Translations under genes and position numbers: made by a program
Shown: piece after piece, positions 22,375 through 35,096 of the stretch
Numbering within the stretch: position 1 is the stretch's first letter
How the letters are laid out: the number at the start of each line of letters is the position of its first letter
Assembly: GCA_963682175.1 (NCBI GenBank)
Contig: OY821777.1
Span: 2,311,501-2,375,500, forward strand
Origin: Triglochin maritima
Taxonomy: Eukaryota > Streptophyta > Magnoliopsida > Alismatales > Juncaginaceae
DNA: 64,000 nucleotides
Reading direction: 5' to 3'
Notes under the pieces: model-generated
The model's database searches: none
Seen by the model: the letters and a program-made list of their open reading frames with translations, nothing else
Told to the model about the DNA's origin: nothing

Positions 22375-24999
22375 TATATAAAATCTCCTGTCATTTGGCT
22401 GTAAAGATATCGATCTATGATATTTCTATTTTCTGATTCCATCTGTTGAATCTCTTGATGAAAGTTACCTAGTGTCATCATGCACAATGTAGTCCTTTAC
22501 TCACAATAAATTCGTACTGATTTAGTTCAGACAGATATTACCATTTGGGTTGATACATCAATTTGTTTTTTGAGGGTAAATGTTGTAGCCTCAAATTTGT
22601 TAGAATTTGATGATGTCCTCTGTTTGCGAAAACAAAGTAGTCAGTCTTGGTGAAAATAACGATGGCTTATGGTTGATTGATTAGTGATTACAATTGATAG
22701 AGTAATCGATCGGTTAAATTTCGTGTCTGCTGTTACGATCAGCCGTATGTGGAATTTCGTTTTTGTGCTCTGATAAGGAACTATTTAGTTGTCTGTTAAA
22801 ATACCTTTCTAATGAGTGCCTCTGCAAATGTCTTTCATGATCGGTGCTGCTGGTATGCAGATTATTGGAGAATGTTTATCAGTATATGTAATTCTTTGCA
22901 CATGGCCTGTCAAGAATATTAAGCACTTACCCTACAAACATATCTTGCACTTTCGAATTACGCCCAAACGCGAGTTTCTCTGAAGGATTTTTTATGGTGT
23001 AAAACCTACCTCTTCGAGAAAAAATAGACAAGGAAAAAAAACTGTTGAACTGTGGACTCTCCCATCGAGTATTAGTCTGCTATTCTTAGTCTTAGATAAC
23101 TACTTACATAATAATAACCCGAAAGAAAAGCAAAACTTGTGGTCCATCTTTATTTTTTCTTCCAGTAAATAAAATAATATAGCTCTACACTGCTATGCTA
23201 GGTAGTGTAGATGTCAGGCCTCAGTCGACGTTTTGTTGTATCGACGTCTGTGCACGTAGAATCTAATCTACTGGCTTCGCTCCTTTTAATGGACAGACTT
23301 CCTCATCATGCATGCATCTTGCAATGGGAACAGAACAGAACAGACCAAAGCAAAACAAAGCAAAGCAAAGCAAAGCAAAGAAAATGCGAAAGAGATAAAA
23401 GCAGAGCTTCGTGTGGAAGAAAGAAATAAAAGAAAAGGCGTTCCTAGAACAGAGACCGATATATGATGATATGATATCCATCGTCGTGGGATCTTCGCCA
23501 AATATAACAAAAGCCGAGTTGGAGTATGTAAGTAAAGTAAGAGAAGGAAACCGGCAGGGTGGGAAACTTTGAAAGAGTTGGCATGAAGCGCACACGTCAG
23601 GATGGATCTCACGCGTGACAACGTAAAGTCAGAAACCCAATCGCTGATACCCCAACCTCAACCTATTGCACTTCTAGTATCGAGTTCTCATTTACTAATT
23701 GTTTTTTAACCATAATTCAAGTACAAAGTTCTGGTAGAGGAAAGCAACACTCAACTGTCACCCAAGTCCTAATATGTTTTGCTCGACCTCTGTGGTCGAG
23801 TTCCTTAATTTGCCAAAAATCCAGCTAAATCAAGAAATGGGTAGCTAGGGAGAAATCCTGATCGTCCGGTCGTCCATGAGAATCCATTAATGAACATTAT
23901 TTTAACACAGCTTAACGAGCAACGGTCGTTTTCTAAAGACACAATGGTTGTTTCACTTGAATACCAACAAATCACTTTAAAATCCTCTTTTTTAAAATAA
24001 AGGAGAAAAGCACAAAGAGCAAAAGAGAATATTTCGGGATGAGTCGATTGATCATATATGCTTCCTTGGGATCTCCAACTTTCTTTCTTCCAACTCCAAC
24101 GTCGATCGATGTCTTTTTAAGTTTGAACTCCACTTTCTCGAACTCTTGTTCGTGCAAACAAACACACAATCAGGCCATTTAATTATTAGAAGACAACATT
24201 CTTGGGAGATGTAGATTTCGGATTTGTCTCGTGTCATGGACCACAAGTCCACACCAACTTCTTTGTCCGTCCTTGTCCAAAGCTGAAGTTCTTCCCTTCT
24301 CATGCAAAACATTAACAACACTTTTGCGAGAGAAAAAAAATCATCACTAAACATGAAAAAATACAATAATACTCAAGTGCATGAATTTTATTAAGACGGT
24401 GTACCAATCAAATTTAATAGAAACTTTAAATATTATATTTAGTAAGGAATAGCAGAGAATTCACACGTAAAGGGGTCCGAAATCATTACATGGGAAAGCA
24501 GAGTGGAACCCACGTGAGGGAGGAAATCAACCAACTTAGGACCACCCGGATCTGATGGATCCGATCTCTGGTGGTGGAAGAATTCCAACTGGCCCGCCCA
24601 AGTGTACTCGGTTAACGAATTCTAAGTGGCCTTTGATGGTCTATTGTTAGGTCATCCACTTTCAAATCCCAAATTCCCTCAAAAATCACATTCTCTCTCG
24701 GTAATGTCATCATAACTATTTATCAACATTTTTATCTACCTAATACAAAATTCCCTCCACTGTGCTTCCTAACTTTTCAACAATCTATTTCTTTTTTTTA
24801 TTCATTCACAATAATTCACAAACTACGTAATAAATTATTTTTGTAATTACTTAATCTAATTAAATAACAAGTATTAAAACTACCAAAATATTATTGATAA
24901 TTAATAATTGATTTCATGTCATTTTCGTGTATAATTGTGCAAACACGAAAATACATGATATGATAATATTTTGTGATTTTACGTGAATGAATTAGTTAT
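22375..24999. other. Intergenic, no gene seen
   Basis: No supportable exon. It holds an (AAAGC)n microsatellite at about 23,344-23,382. Short ORFs on the minus strand at 23.26-23.62 and 23.97-24.37 kb are low-complexity or lack homology and were not accepted. Confidence 0.4.
23344..23382 (+). repeat. (AAAGC)n microsatellite
   Basis: Tandem AAAGC/AAAAC pentamers, about seven units, in non-coding DNA. Confidence 0.85.
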
Positions 25000-25085
25000 A
25001 GTAGCTAGTGGTGAGAGGAGACACCTTGTGGGATATGAGATACTGGGTTTGATCCCACGCATGACCATTTTTTTATTCAAAGATT
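25000..25085 (+). mobile_element. Possible tRNA-derived SINE fragment
   Basis: TAGCTAGTGGTGAGAGG resembles a polymerase III A box, and GGGTTTGATCCCACG about 35 bases later resembles a B box, followed by a T-rich run. The pair has tRNA-like spacing but no complete tRNA fold or target duplication was identified. Confidence 0.35.
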
Positions 25086-26364
25086 TTTTTTTAGCTAGCA
25101 AATTAACAAATAAGACAAGCAAGTATTAATGTTTGTTTTATAGTTTTGTCCAACATATTTATTTTTCAATTAACTGTAAAATGTGCAAACTTTTAGTCAT
25201 ATATCAACTAATACAACAAACACCTCATATGTCATGGGTATAAAAATATTTGCAACTTATGTTTACAAGCCAAATTGATTGAATGAGATTTCATCTTGCT
25301 GAAGTTCTTGGATTAAATGAAATCTTATGGTATAGCAGTTGATATCATGATTTTGTTTATATTTTATTTATGTATGTTCGGGTTTATAAAAAAATTGAAA
25401 ACAAAAAACAAAAAGAAATTGAAAACAAAAAACAAACAAACAAAAACTATATGCTAGGGACACGCCCGAGTTTCCACCCCAGTTAAAGGGGTAGACATTG
25501 GGCACCCAATTTGTTTTGCCCCATAGTGGGTGCTATTACTTGTTAGTCTCTCGTGTGTACGGAGTATGAACGTTCTCCTTGTGCAATTTTGCTAATCCCA
25601 GGGATCTAATTAGGTGTCCTTAATCTAATTAGGTTTGTTTCTAAAGAATTTTTAACGGTTACAGTTAACACACATAATTTGATTCCCATGAATTTAAATT
25701 TGTGAACGTCAACAAAAAATAACTCATTAGGATTTATATATTTCATTGAAGTGTAAGATCGATAATACATCGACCAATTTGAGCTCGTGTCTTAGAATTA
25801 CAAGTCACGTCCACTTGTCACCTGTTTCAACATGTATTAGACCCAATTCTTCAATTTTGGGCATGCGTCAAGCAAGTCCGTGGTTATGTAAAAGACAAAT
25901 AGTTCAAGTTGCACGTGTGGGGACGTATGAGAATACTCCATATTGACTAATTTCAAAATTGGAAATGTGTATTTAAGTTATGAGTTATTTAGATTTTCTA
26001 ACCTATACAAACTAACTGTTAGGTGATAATCATCACCTATCCATGGTTTTGACATCCGTAAGTGGTACACATATTTTTGCTTAAAATTGCTTCATGTGAA
26101 TCTATTGTACTCACAAACCATAATCTTACTGTATTAGTGGTCCAATAAAATGCACAGGACGCTATATTATGACTATTTTTCATAAGAAAATTTGACTCCT
26201 CCAAGTGACACAACTTCGGCAAAAAAAGTCACACTTTGACATCATTTGAAAAACATGTTTATATTTCAACTTCTCTCCAAAATATTGCTACCTAAATCGT
26301 GTGACCATGCACTTCCAATAATTTTCTTTCAACCCTCAAAAATCATGTCATGAACAGTTTTCTA
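25086..26364. other. Intergenic, no gene seen
   Basis: AT-rich DNA with an A-rich AAAACAAAAA stretch near 25,395-25,445. No exon or element ends recognised. Confidence 0.4.
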
Positions 26365-26735
26365 CCTCCAAATGATTCGAATTCCGTTCCTCATAAAACT
26401 CCCTAAAAATTGTATATTGACTTTTCAAAAAAATCTAAATTATCGATATCATATCGTGCACATATCGAGCGCATCGAACTCATCGACTTTACAGTTCTCC
26501 ACACCAAACGATTCGAATTCTGTTCTTCATAAAACGTCATAAAAATCGTGCGATGAAAAGTAGTGTTTTTTCAAAAAAAAATCTAAATTATCGATGTCAT
26601 ATCATGTTGCACATATCGAGCGCATCAAACCCACCGAGTTTACAGTTCTCCACACCCAAACGATTTGAATTCCGTTCGTCATAAAATATCATCAAAAATC
26701 ATACGATGAAAAGTAACGTTTTTTTTCCATCGAGT
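26365..26735 (+). repeat. Diverged tandem repeat of about 136-152 bp, 2.5 copies
   Basis: The block CGATTCGAATTCCGTTC...CATAAAA recurs at about 26375, 26511 and 26663. Between them TCTAAATTATCGAT(A/G)TCATATC, CACATATCGAGCGCATC and TTTACAGTTCTCCACACC are repeated. The following 26,735-27,060 remains rich in ATCGAGC/TCGAGTC words, suggesting a longer decayed array. Confidence 0.75.
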
Positions 26736-27960
26736 CTCAGTCGAGCTCTATCGAGCACATAAAAAACAATCTCAACATTAAGTTAAAACAAACTCAACAA
26801 ACTATTGTCGAGCATTATCGAGCTCACATGCAAAAATAATTGAGTCTATCGAGCACAACAGTCGCGTTCCTATCGAACATTTATTGAGTTCATCAAGCTT
26901 CGTTGGAAACACAGAAGATCAGTTCGACTTCAATCGATTCAATGCACTCTACAAAACACTCAGTGTAATCCTACGGAGCTCACATGCAAAAGTAATCGAG
27001 TCTATTAAGTACAATAATTATGTTCTTATCAAACATATATCGAGTCAATCGAGTTTCGTTGGAAACTTGTTCGGTCAAGTCAATCCCACAACGTGAGGTA
27101 CCTTTTCACCAAAATTCTCAAATGTTATATACGATGTAAGCTACCAACATTTCAGAGAGTGACCTTGGTCCAAACTCGTGGGTTGGCATCAGGGATGTTT
27201 GATGTATACATACTTTGAAATTGAAGTATAATTCAAAGTGCCAAGATTTAACTGACTATTACTGTGAAGATTTTAAGTCTCATTAAACACATTAGAAACA
27301 TTTTTTTAGATTTGATTAGGAGACAAGTCGTAATCCTTGGATCATGCTACATTTTAAGTCAAACGTGTCTGAAAAGAAAACGAGCTCTTGGTGGAGCAAC
27401 ACTATTGGAGATCCAACATCAAATAAAGAACAAGGTTAGATATTTGTGATGCAATAATGAATGCTTATATTCGTGGTTAGTTGAGTTGGTTGACTGTCGG
27501 TTGCAATAACTAAAATTAGAGATCACATAATATGGTACCATTTCAACAAGAGTACTGATCGCAAAAACTTTCAAAACAAAAACGCTTACAAGGTTTCATT
27601 TAGAATTTGTTCACTAAAGAAAATCAAGTATAGAAAATACAGCCATTGCTTCTACAATGTCAGTTCTTGCTCTTCAAATCGTCTCAAAGCAATCCCAAAA
27701 AGAGATGAAAAAGAAAGGGAAGAAAAACTTGATTTACGTAACAAAGCAAAAACATTTATAGAACATCCGAACATACCTCTTTACTCTTTATCCATCGGAT
27801 CACATTTCTCTGACCTTCCCCGATCCATACCTTTTTTCCATATAAACCAAAAAAACACTCTTGAAAGCAAGAAAATAGTCAAAATACTAATAAAATTACA
27901 CCCGATTCCTCTTTCGCTTTCCATTTGAACTAATTAATCTCATTTTTACTTAATTAATTA
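26736..27960. other. Intergenic, downstream of the BIG GRAIN 1-like gene
   Basis: The left part continues the ATCGAG-rich decayed repeat. The right part should hold the 3' UTR of the minus-strand gene ending at 27961. No other gene seen. Confidence 0.4.
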
Positions 27961-28803
27961 TTACACAAAGAGGCCCCGAGCAATGGCACGATTGGTGTCG
28001 AAGTGAGTAGTCTCATAAACCGGCAACTCATCCTTATACCTCTCTCCTCCACCCACAGCCGTCAGATTCTCCAACTCAAACAGATCCGAGCTCGCACAGC
28101 TGGCCACGTCATCCTCTTCCTCCTCAAAACCTCTCTTCTCGTTATACCCTCTCCTCCTCGTCGCCGCCAAATCCCTTTCCTCTCTTTTCCTCTGCTCCTC
28201 CGCCGAAACCCTAACGTCTCCGACGAGGTTGAACCTCACCGTCCGCTTCGTCGTGCCTCTCGAAGACGGTGCCTTGCCTAGGCACGACCTCGCGTACGAC
28301 GACGCGGACGAGCAACTCGACTCCGGCGGAGGAGGGGAAGGGGAAGGGGTTTGGGTTTTGGTCCTGGTGGCGGAGGCGAAGAGGGTGTTGAGGAAGGCGG
28401 CGAGTCTTCCTCCGGGAGAGTCCGGCGACTTCGCCTTCTTCAACTCGGCGTAGATCCTCGACGCCCGGAATCGGTGACGGATCGAGCTCGAGCTCGAGCT
28501 CGATTTCGGAGTCCGAACCCGAGCGGACTCGGGATCCGAAGAGGTCGAGGTGGACAGAAACGGTTTCTTCGTTACGATCGGAGCCGTAATCGGTTTTCTT
28601 TCTCTGGGAATTGTGAGAGTCGTGGTTGGTGAGGAAGAGTTGTGGCAATGAGTTTGGGTGGTTTTGATGTCATTTCCTTCGTCTATAGACCTGTAGATGG
28701 CGTCAAGAAGGCTTGAGGAGAATGAAGGAGTTGGAGTCGTGGGTTGGCGACCACGGCGGTGTTCCTTCCAGGTATTTGTCCTCTCCCAGTATTTCTTTTC
28801 CAT
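27961..28803 (-). CDS. BIG GRAIN 1-like protein (280 aa, single exon)
   Basis: BIG GRAIN 1 family proteins are plasma-membrane-associated positive regulators of auxin response and transport in plants. The intronless ORF has the family's landmarks. PSFSSSLLDAIYRSID sits near the N terminus (residues 26-41). A central RASRIYAELKKAKSPDSPGGR lies before a serine/proline-rich linker. An acidic patch (EEEEDD) precedes SSDLFELENL, and the closing motif is ELPVYETTHFDTNRAI. The longer ORF begins at 28842, but the Met at 28801-28803 (MEKKYWER) was chosen because the 13 extra residues are not family-like. GC content is clearly higher than in the flanks. The opposite strand carries long shadow ORFs produced by that composition. 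The gene appears intact. Confidence 0.85.
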   Translation of the reverse strand: MEKKYWERTNTWKEHRRGRQPTTPTPSFSSSLLDAIYRSIDEGNDIKTTQTHCHNSSSPTTTLTIPRERKPITAPIVTKKPFLSTSTSSDPESARVRTPKSSSSSSSIRHRFRASRIYAELKKAKSPDSPGGRLAAFLNTLFASATRTKTQTPSPSPPPPESSCSSASSYARSCLGKAPSSRGTTKRTVRFNLVGDVRVSAEEQRKREERDLAATRRRGYNEKRGFEEEEDDVASCASSDLFELENLTAVGGGERYKDELPVYETTHFDTNRAIARGLFV

Positions 28804-28859
28804 GCTTGTTTGCATCAATGCATGCAAGTGAATTACTACCAATAACGAAATGGTTTTAA

Positions 28860-28900
28860 GTTAGGGAAACGAACGAACGAATGAATGAACGAATGAATGC
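28860..28900. repeat. (GAAC/GAAT)n microsatellite upstream of the BG1-like gene
   Basis: Tandem CGAA/TGAA tetramers about 60 bp upstream of the chosen start, probably in the 5' leader or promoter. Confidence 0.7.
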
Positions 28901-29951
28901 GAGGGGTGTAAAGAAACGCAAAGGAAAGTTTGTAAAAAGTTTGGTTTCAATTTATGGGAATGGATGGGGTGCGTCGTCACTCAATTCCTTTCTTAACAAC
29001 TAAATCACGCGCGGGTTCGATGCCTATTGGCGGATCATGCTGACGTGGAGTAGATTTATTTCTTAGATTTTTTTTTTTTTTTTGGGAGCTTTCACTAATT
29101 TTGTAGGTTTATTAGGTGATGGATGGGTCTTGCTTGCATAACAGACGGACTAGGTTTGGAAACGGGAAATCCGTCAAAAGATGGATACAGTCTTAAGCAT
29201 ATTTAGCATCTTTATAACATGATTACTAGATAGAAGTCAAATTTACGGTTAAGATTAAAAGACTATTTTAACTTGTTAGAGAGATTGTTACTGCCCGCGA
29301 ATTTCAGGTTGTGGTGTGGTTTTGAGTTTTATCCAAAGACCATCTGTACGCCACATACAACAATTGTAACAAGTTTTCAGACCTAAAATCTTAATAAGAG
29401 TGGTTTTACAAAAATTGAAGATAAAAGAGAAATTAGTCCAACTAACTTATTTTGCTAATGAGGTTGGTTATATACACTAATTTTTTTTAGGACTTTGTTT
29501 GTTGGTACCATGTTGCAATAACTTTACCTACGCTGGTGAAGTGGTGATCATAGCAGATCATTTCAAAATAGATTGTGGAGGGGCCGTATCAATAATTTCG
29601 CAAAAACGCAAAAAATTATGAAGTTGGTGGAGCCCAAGAGAACGGTTGCTTTCCTCAAATGGACTAAACTACTATTTATGTGCCCGTCAAGGAATTGTCG
29701 TTATAAAAGATAGTGATCGAACAAGAATTGGAAGGATTATTTGAGCCACTTGTGACATTATTGAATTTATTGTACAACACTTCGGTCCCTCACCATTAAA
29801 TCATAATTACAATTTGTTGATCGCAAAAGCTTGATGGAGTCTTATCTCTTATGTTGTGTCACATTATCTTTGTTGAGAATGAAGAACAAAAGGGCCACAT
29901 GGTGTGAAAGGTGGTATCTCTTTCGATTAATCTGTGAAGTAACGAACCTAA
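28901..29951. other. Intergenic, BG1-like promoter side
   Basis: It should contain the promoter of the minus-strand BG1-like gene. No exon is seen in the rest. Confidence 0.4.
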
Positions 29952-31126
29952 GAGCATATTTAACAGCGCCCGGGCTACCCCCGGGCGCTCTGCACTCTCT
30001 CTCTGCCACATTAGCTTCTCTCTCTGCCACGTCAGCTCACCCAACCCACCCAAAAAATCCCTTTATCCATGCCCAGACTACCCCCACCCACCCTACACTC
30101 TCTTTCATCCACATCATTTCTTAATTAAACAAATTTAATTCTCACACAACATTTAACAAAATACATTATATATAAATCTAATTCTAATTACATTATAATT
30201 TTAATTCGCGATATACTTATTATTATTAATTAATTAACAATATTAATCACTATTAAACACAAAATTTTGAATATTTGAAATTTGAATATTTGAATTTCGA
30301 AACGCGCGTGACTGCACAGTATACGCGTGATTGCACAGTCTACGCGTGAATCAAAAGTAGTCCGCGTGAATCTACAGTATACGCGTGAAAGAAAAGTAGT
30401 CCGCGTGAATGTACAGTATACGCGTGAAAGAAAAGTAATCCGCGTGATTGCACAGTGTCTAATTTTTTCTCTATATATACCCTACACAAAAATCAACTTA
30501 CACCCCATATCTCTTCCACAAAACTCAAAACTCAACTTACATCACATATCTCTCCCACAATGTCTTCTCCGGAGTACAATCGTTCCCCCCCTCCTCCACA
30601 ATCAAATCCGCATCCACGCTATCTGTATGGTTTGTGTAGTTTGATGTAGTCCGTATGGGTATGTGTATGTGTAGTTTGACGTAGTCCGTATTTCGTATGG
30701 TTTGTATTTCCCTTAGTTTGTATTTCGGGTTGTAGTAGTCCGTATGGTTTGTATTTCTCTTTAACATATGTTTCATGTGGTTGGTTGTATTTCGTATTTT
30801 ATTATTATTAATGTATTGTTGTTATGGTATTGTTGTATTAATTTTTTTTCTATTTAACTTGAAATTGTTGATTCTGGAAATTTCTTAATTTTAATCACTG
30901 ACAAAAAATTATTACCCCACATTTGTAACAAATACTCAATCCATTAATAACAAAACCAAAACTAAAAAAAATTCAAAAAAAATTTAACCAATGGAAGGGG
31001 GACACGTGTCCCCCTCCCATGGGCGCCCGGGCAAGCGCTCGGGCGGGCGGCCCGGGCGCCCGACCAGGGCGCCCCGCCCGTTAACGGGGGGTGCGCCCGG
31101 GCGGGGCACCCCCGTTAAGGGTGCCC
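29952..31126 (+). mobile_element. Non-autonomous Harbinger-like element, 1,175 bp, TAA target duplication
   Basis: The left end GAGCATATTTAACAGCGCCC and the reverse complement of the right end GGGCACCCTTAACGGGGGTG form imperfect inverted repeats that continue into a CGCCCGGGC block on both sides. TAA lies immediately outside each end (29949-29951 and 31127-31129). Inside are three 39-bp repeats, a TATATATAC box near 30,472, a CT/CA-rich leader and a short ORF from 30,559 (MSSPEYNRSPPPPQSNPHPR, stop after 29 codons). This layout looks like the promoter and first codons of an element-encoded protein with the rest deleted. Similar CT-rich and CCACATCA blocks occur in the 355-bp MITE at 8,052. 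Confidence 0.7.
30341..30456 (+). repeat. 39-bp tandem repeat (three copies) with CGCGTGA motifs
   Basis: TACGCGTGAA(A/T).AAAAGTA(G/A)TC followed by CGCGTGA.T..ACAGT recurs three times, with looser copies just before. The array sits directly upstream of the TATA-like box of the Harbinger-like element, a plausible promoter array for its lost gene. Confidence 0.8.
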
Positions 31127-34100
31127 TAAGGCTATCTGAAATCACATATCCGTGGGCTGCAGTTTTTATGCCCACCAAACCAAATGGCTTGGGCAATATG
31201 GCATAGGATCTCAGGGAGTTACTAGTTTTGTTGCAGTATACTATCTCCCTTGTTCTCCTTTCCAATATGTTATTGGAAGCGAATGCTGTGCGCATCGGCT
31301 GTAATTATCATACGACTGCTGTCAGTATTACTTTAACCCAACTATTCATGCTGCCACATGAAAATCTTCATCATGATCGAGTGGTGCACTATATTTTTTT
31401 TTGAAATACTTTAAAGACAAAAGACGATGGAGATGATAGAGACATATTTGACGGGTTCTCACAAGTAGGTAGGTTGATATATAGAATTGGGTGATCCCCA
31501 ACATGTATCTTTTTCCAAATATGTACAAGTCTTCAAATTAGACATTACCAATATACTATAAATAATCAGCAATACAAAGATCTGGTTAATTGGTGGGCGC
31601 AAGTTCCCTCAAGCGTAGCAACTATACAAACTATAAATCTCTTGATCGAAAATCTTTAAAGAAAATATAACTTTGTGCAAGCAAGATATAAGAGGCCTAG
31701 TTATTATGCTATCATATTGTTATGTTCATAACAAAAGCAGAAGACAAACTTCAACAACATTAAGAATTTTGCGGTCACATTATATATCCCAAACTATTAA
31801 GTCAAACGCGCTTAACTGTAGCCGGTATAATATTTTCCCTTTGTTTGTTATGAATTATATATGGATGCATCGAGTTCTAACATTCTTGCATTGGCGACAT
31901 TGTCTGCTATTTCGCATATATTCCAAATTGCCAGTACATAATTTGTGGAAAAAATAATATAACATCACATTATTGAACCAAAAAGAGAGGTATGTAACAA
32001 TGTCGAGTCCACTGCCTTCCATTAAGTAAGATAAGTCTCTATCTAATAGACCCAACAATTATTATGCTTGTTTTCTTCTAAATGTTGTGATTAGTGGATA
32101 ATGACTTGCAAGTGTTGAACCATCGCCCAGTCTACCAAGCTCGTAGCACCACTAAAAGTCTGAACGTCTCTTTTTTGGCTCTTCTCTGTGGCTGTTTCAC
32201 CATTGACGTTCCACGTAAGTTGAAAAGCTCGTACCTCCGTTTGTATGCATGTGTTTGATAACATTTGGCGCCGTTGTGTCGTTCTACGTGGATGCTAAAA
32301 TTTGGATCACGCAAAACTCTATTTTGTTGGAAATAAAACATATATCATGCATGCATGAGCAATGCCCACAAACTAATAAGAACATATATAATCGTGTAAG
32401 CATGAGCGATGCCCACCAACTAAGAACATATATAGTCGTGTAAGCACATGGAGGATTGACGAATCTCGTCAAAGTTTCGTAAGTCTTGTAAGACAATGGG
32501 CTACGTGGTGTAATCTCTGTCGAACGAGATGCAGAAGATTAATCCCATGTGACCACTACGTACTTCTTTGGTTTAAAAATCTTTTTTCTTCTTTTCGTCT
32601 CGGAATTTCTGTTACCATGATATAGTTTCTTGAATCTCCAAATAATCAACATCTACGAGTTCTACTGCTCATGGTAGTGCAACCAGACATTGCATCCTAA
32701 TCAACTACCCAATGTGACTACAGATGACTAGTTATGTACTTAATACTATCTGTGACCTACCCGTCGTAAAAAAATAAAATCAGACGAGTATTCACTAACT
32801 TACCTTTATTTAATTTCTTGCTGTTTTGTCCAAATAACATCTTTTTTTATAAAGAAAACTGAATTCCTTTGGTATTGTAAACTTTTATATTTTATGAAAG
32901 CTGAATAATTGATTCGGTCGTCAATGTGGTGGAGATAGATATATACATTACAGATCAGCATGTACTTTTAAAATCACAGCCTTTGAGATTTGAGAAAGAG
33001 AGAGAATACTTTTGAAAACAAACTGCTAGCTAGGGATTTTAGTTGTGTATTATCTTAATTGCAGTACTTTGTGAATAACTAATGGCGCTCAACTAGCACT
33101 TTTCAAAAGTATCCAATGATTACAGTAATGATTATCAGATTTAGTACTATTTTGACTTTGAATTCTATAGTATGGTAATTTGTTTAAGTAGCTAGGTACC
33201 ACCACACTTAAAATTAGTATAGTTAATTATAAAGTCGAAGCAAGTATAAGGTTTAAGTAATGCTGCTGTCGTTATCGCTGATCAGTAGTTGGCAGTTGCA
33301 TAAAGAAATCAGTCAATCATTTGCTTCTTAATCTACACTTCAAATAAAAATTAAAAACTGCCATCAGTAGTAGTGGTTGGTGGCTTGGTCAAGGGGGGTT
33401 AATTCAAAGTTGTTTTTAGTTTATATGATAATCCGTTTTACGAGATAAATTATGCTATTTTTGTCATGGGAATCTCTTGGTTGATTTGGTGACATGCATC
33501 ACATCCAAAGAACTTGGCGGTGGATTGACTAAATTAAGACAAGATTTCTTGATACCCACTTGTAGGATTTGTGTCAATCCCCTAGCTCTACCAAATAAAA
33601 AAGTCTACTCCTAATGTTGTAGCCTTTTCAATAATTCATCGGCAAAAGTTTCTAATGTGCAAATGACATTAACCACCACTAAGACACAGCTCGCTGAATA
33701 AAAAAGTGGAAAGTTGATTTGGCGACTTTAAACTCTTAATTATAAGGAATAGTGTGGACTGTTGGTTTGTTGCGTCGCACGTCTATTTTCTGAAATTCGA
33801 AATTCGATATTTTCTTGAAGGGAGACGGAATACGAGCTTATGACTTATGAGGAAAGGATCTATTAGCAGCCTATCACTCCTTGACAACGACGGACAGAAA
33901 CTGTAAGATAGAAATATAATCCACTAATTAATATTTCCAAAACGCATGTCTTCTTTTGTAATATATATAAGGTGAGGTTTAGGGAATTAGAATTAGGTTA
34001 GGTTGAGTGAGGGGAAAAAAGAGCAAATAAATAATATGTTAATACAAATATAAAATAATTAGTATTATATATATTAATATATTATACGTATATGTGGTTT

Positions 34101-34398
34101 TTGGGTCGGATGGGTTCAGATTGGTTCAACCCAACCTCAGGAACCGAAACTGAACCGACTTTGCTAGTTCTAGATTTTTCACAACATAATCGACTCGAGT
34201 TTCAGTTTAATTTGAGTCAATTTTCGATTGGAACCGAACCGAGAGACTCATCTGGTGTGTTTATTTGGCATTCATGGCTCATCAGTTAAATCCTCACAAA
34301 TTCACAATAATCTCATGATGACCACCGCATGATATGAGTCATCGAGATGTTTAACTCAGAGTTGAAATTTTTTGTAGTACTCATAAAATGTCCTAATA

Positions 34399-34399
<1 letters not shown>
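31127..34399. other. Intergenic, no gene seen
   Basis: No splice-supported gene on either strand. Short ORFs at 31.6-32.5 kb lack recognisable domains. 34,085-34,260 is rich in GGTTCA/ACCGAAC words, as in decayed MITEs. Confidence 0.4.

Positions 34400-34443
<44 letters not shown>
34400..34443 (+). repeat. Poly-C homopolymer, 44 bases
   Basis: An uninterrupted run of C between ATAT and AAACTTC. A C run of this length is very unusual in AT-rich plant DNA and may be a real G-quadruplex/i-motif-forming tract or a sequencing or assembly product. Confidence 0.9.
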
Positions 34444-34445
<2 letters not shown>

Positions 34446-34770
34446 ACTTCTCAAGTTTGAGAAATGTGACAAGGTATTATAATATAAGTATTGAATTGTT
34501 AAATGTGAATTACGTAAATCGTCCGTGCGAATTACAATTTTGTCATTCTCTCATTTCTACTCATATATCTTTTTATTTCACTCTCCTACTATCACTCTGT
34601 CTTCATCTCATAATCATCAAAAACAATGTTTCGGATGTCAGAAAATGAGTCAATGGATACCTCGGTGTACTTGAATCTGGTAAAATGTCCAACTTCTTTT
34701 TAGTAAAAAAAAGACGTCTGCCAGAGCCATCCCATGGGGATGACGTTTTTTGCAGATGCCTCCCCCATGG

Positions 34771-35096
34771 GCTTCCGTTTCTGACGTCCAATTTTTTTTG
34801 AAATTCGTGTGATCTAGACGATTCACCAGACATTTTCAGTGTTGTTACTGGTAAAGGGAGGAAAACGTAGATAGAATCCTTAGTTTAAGAGACGAGACAA
34901 AATATGTATTAAAAGAATTGCGAACCCCGTGGGCTTCCGTTTCTGACGTCCAATTTTTTATTTTATTTTTGAAATTTGTGTGATCGACGATTCGCCAGAC
35001 ATTTTCGGTGTTTGTATTGGTAAAGTGAGGAAAACGTAGATAGAATTCTTAGTTTAAGAGACAAGACAAAATATGAATTAAAAGAATTGTGAAGAA
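34771..35096 (+). repeat. Tandem duplication, unit about 162 bp, two copies
   Basis: GCTTCCGTTTCTGACGTCCA starts at 34771 and 34933. Both copies continue with CCAGACATTTTC(A/G)GTGTT, GGAAAACGTAGATAGAAT and TTAGTTTAAGAGAC(G/A)AGAC. Small indels and substitutions show it is not brand new. No coding content. Confidence 0.85.

Noticed and set aside
28003..28648. Long ORFs on both strands across the BG1-like gene
   Set aside because: They are shadows of the GC-rich BG1-like coding sequence; only the 27961-28803 minus frame has family motifs.
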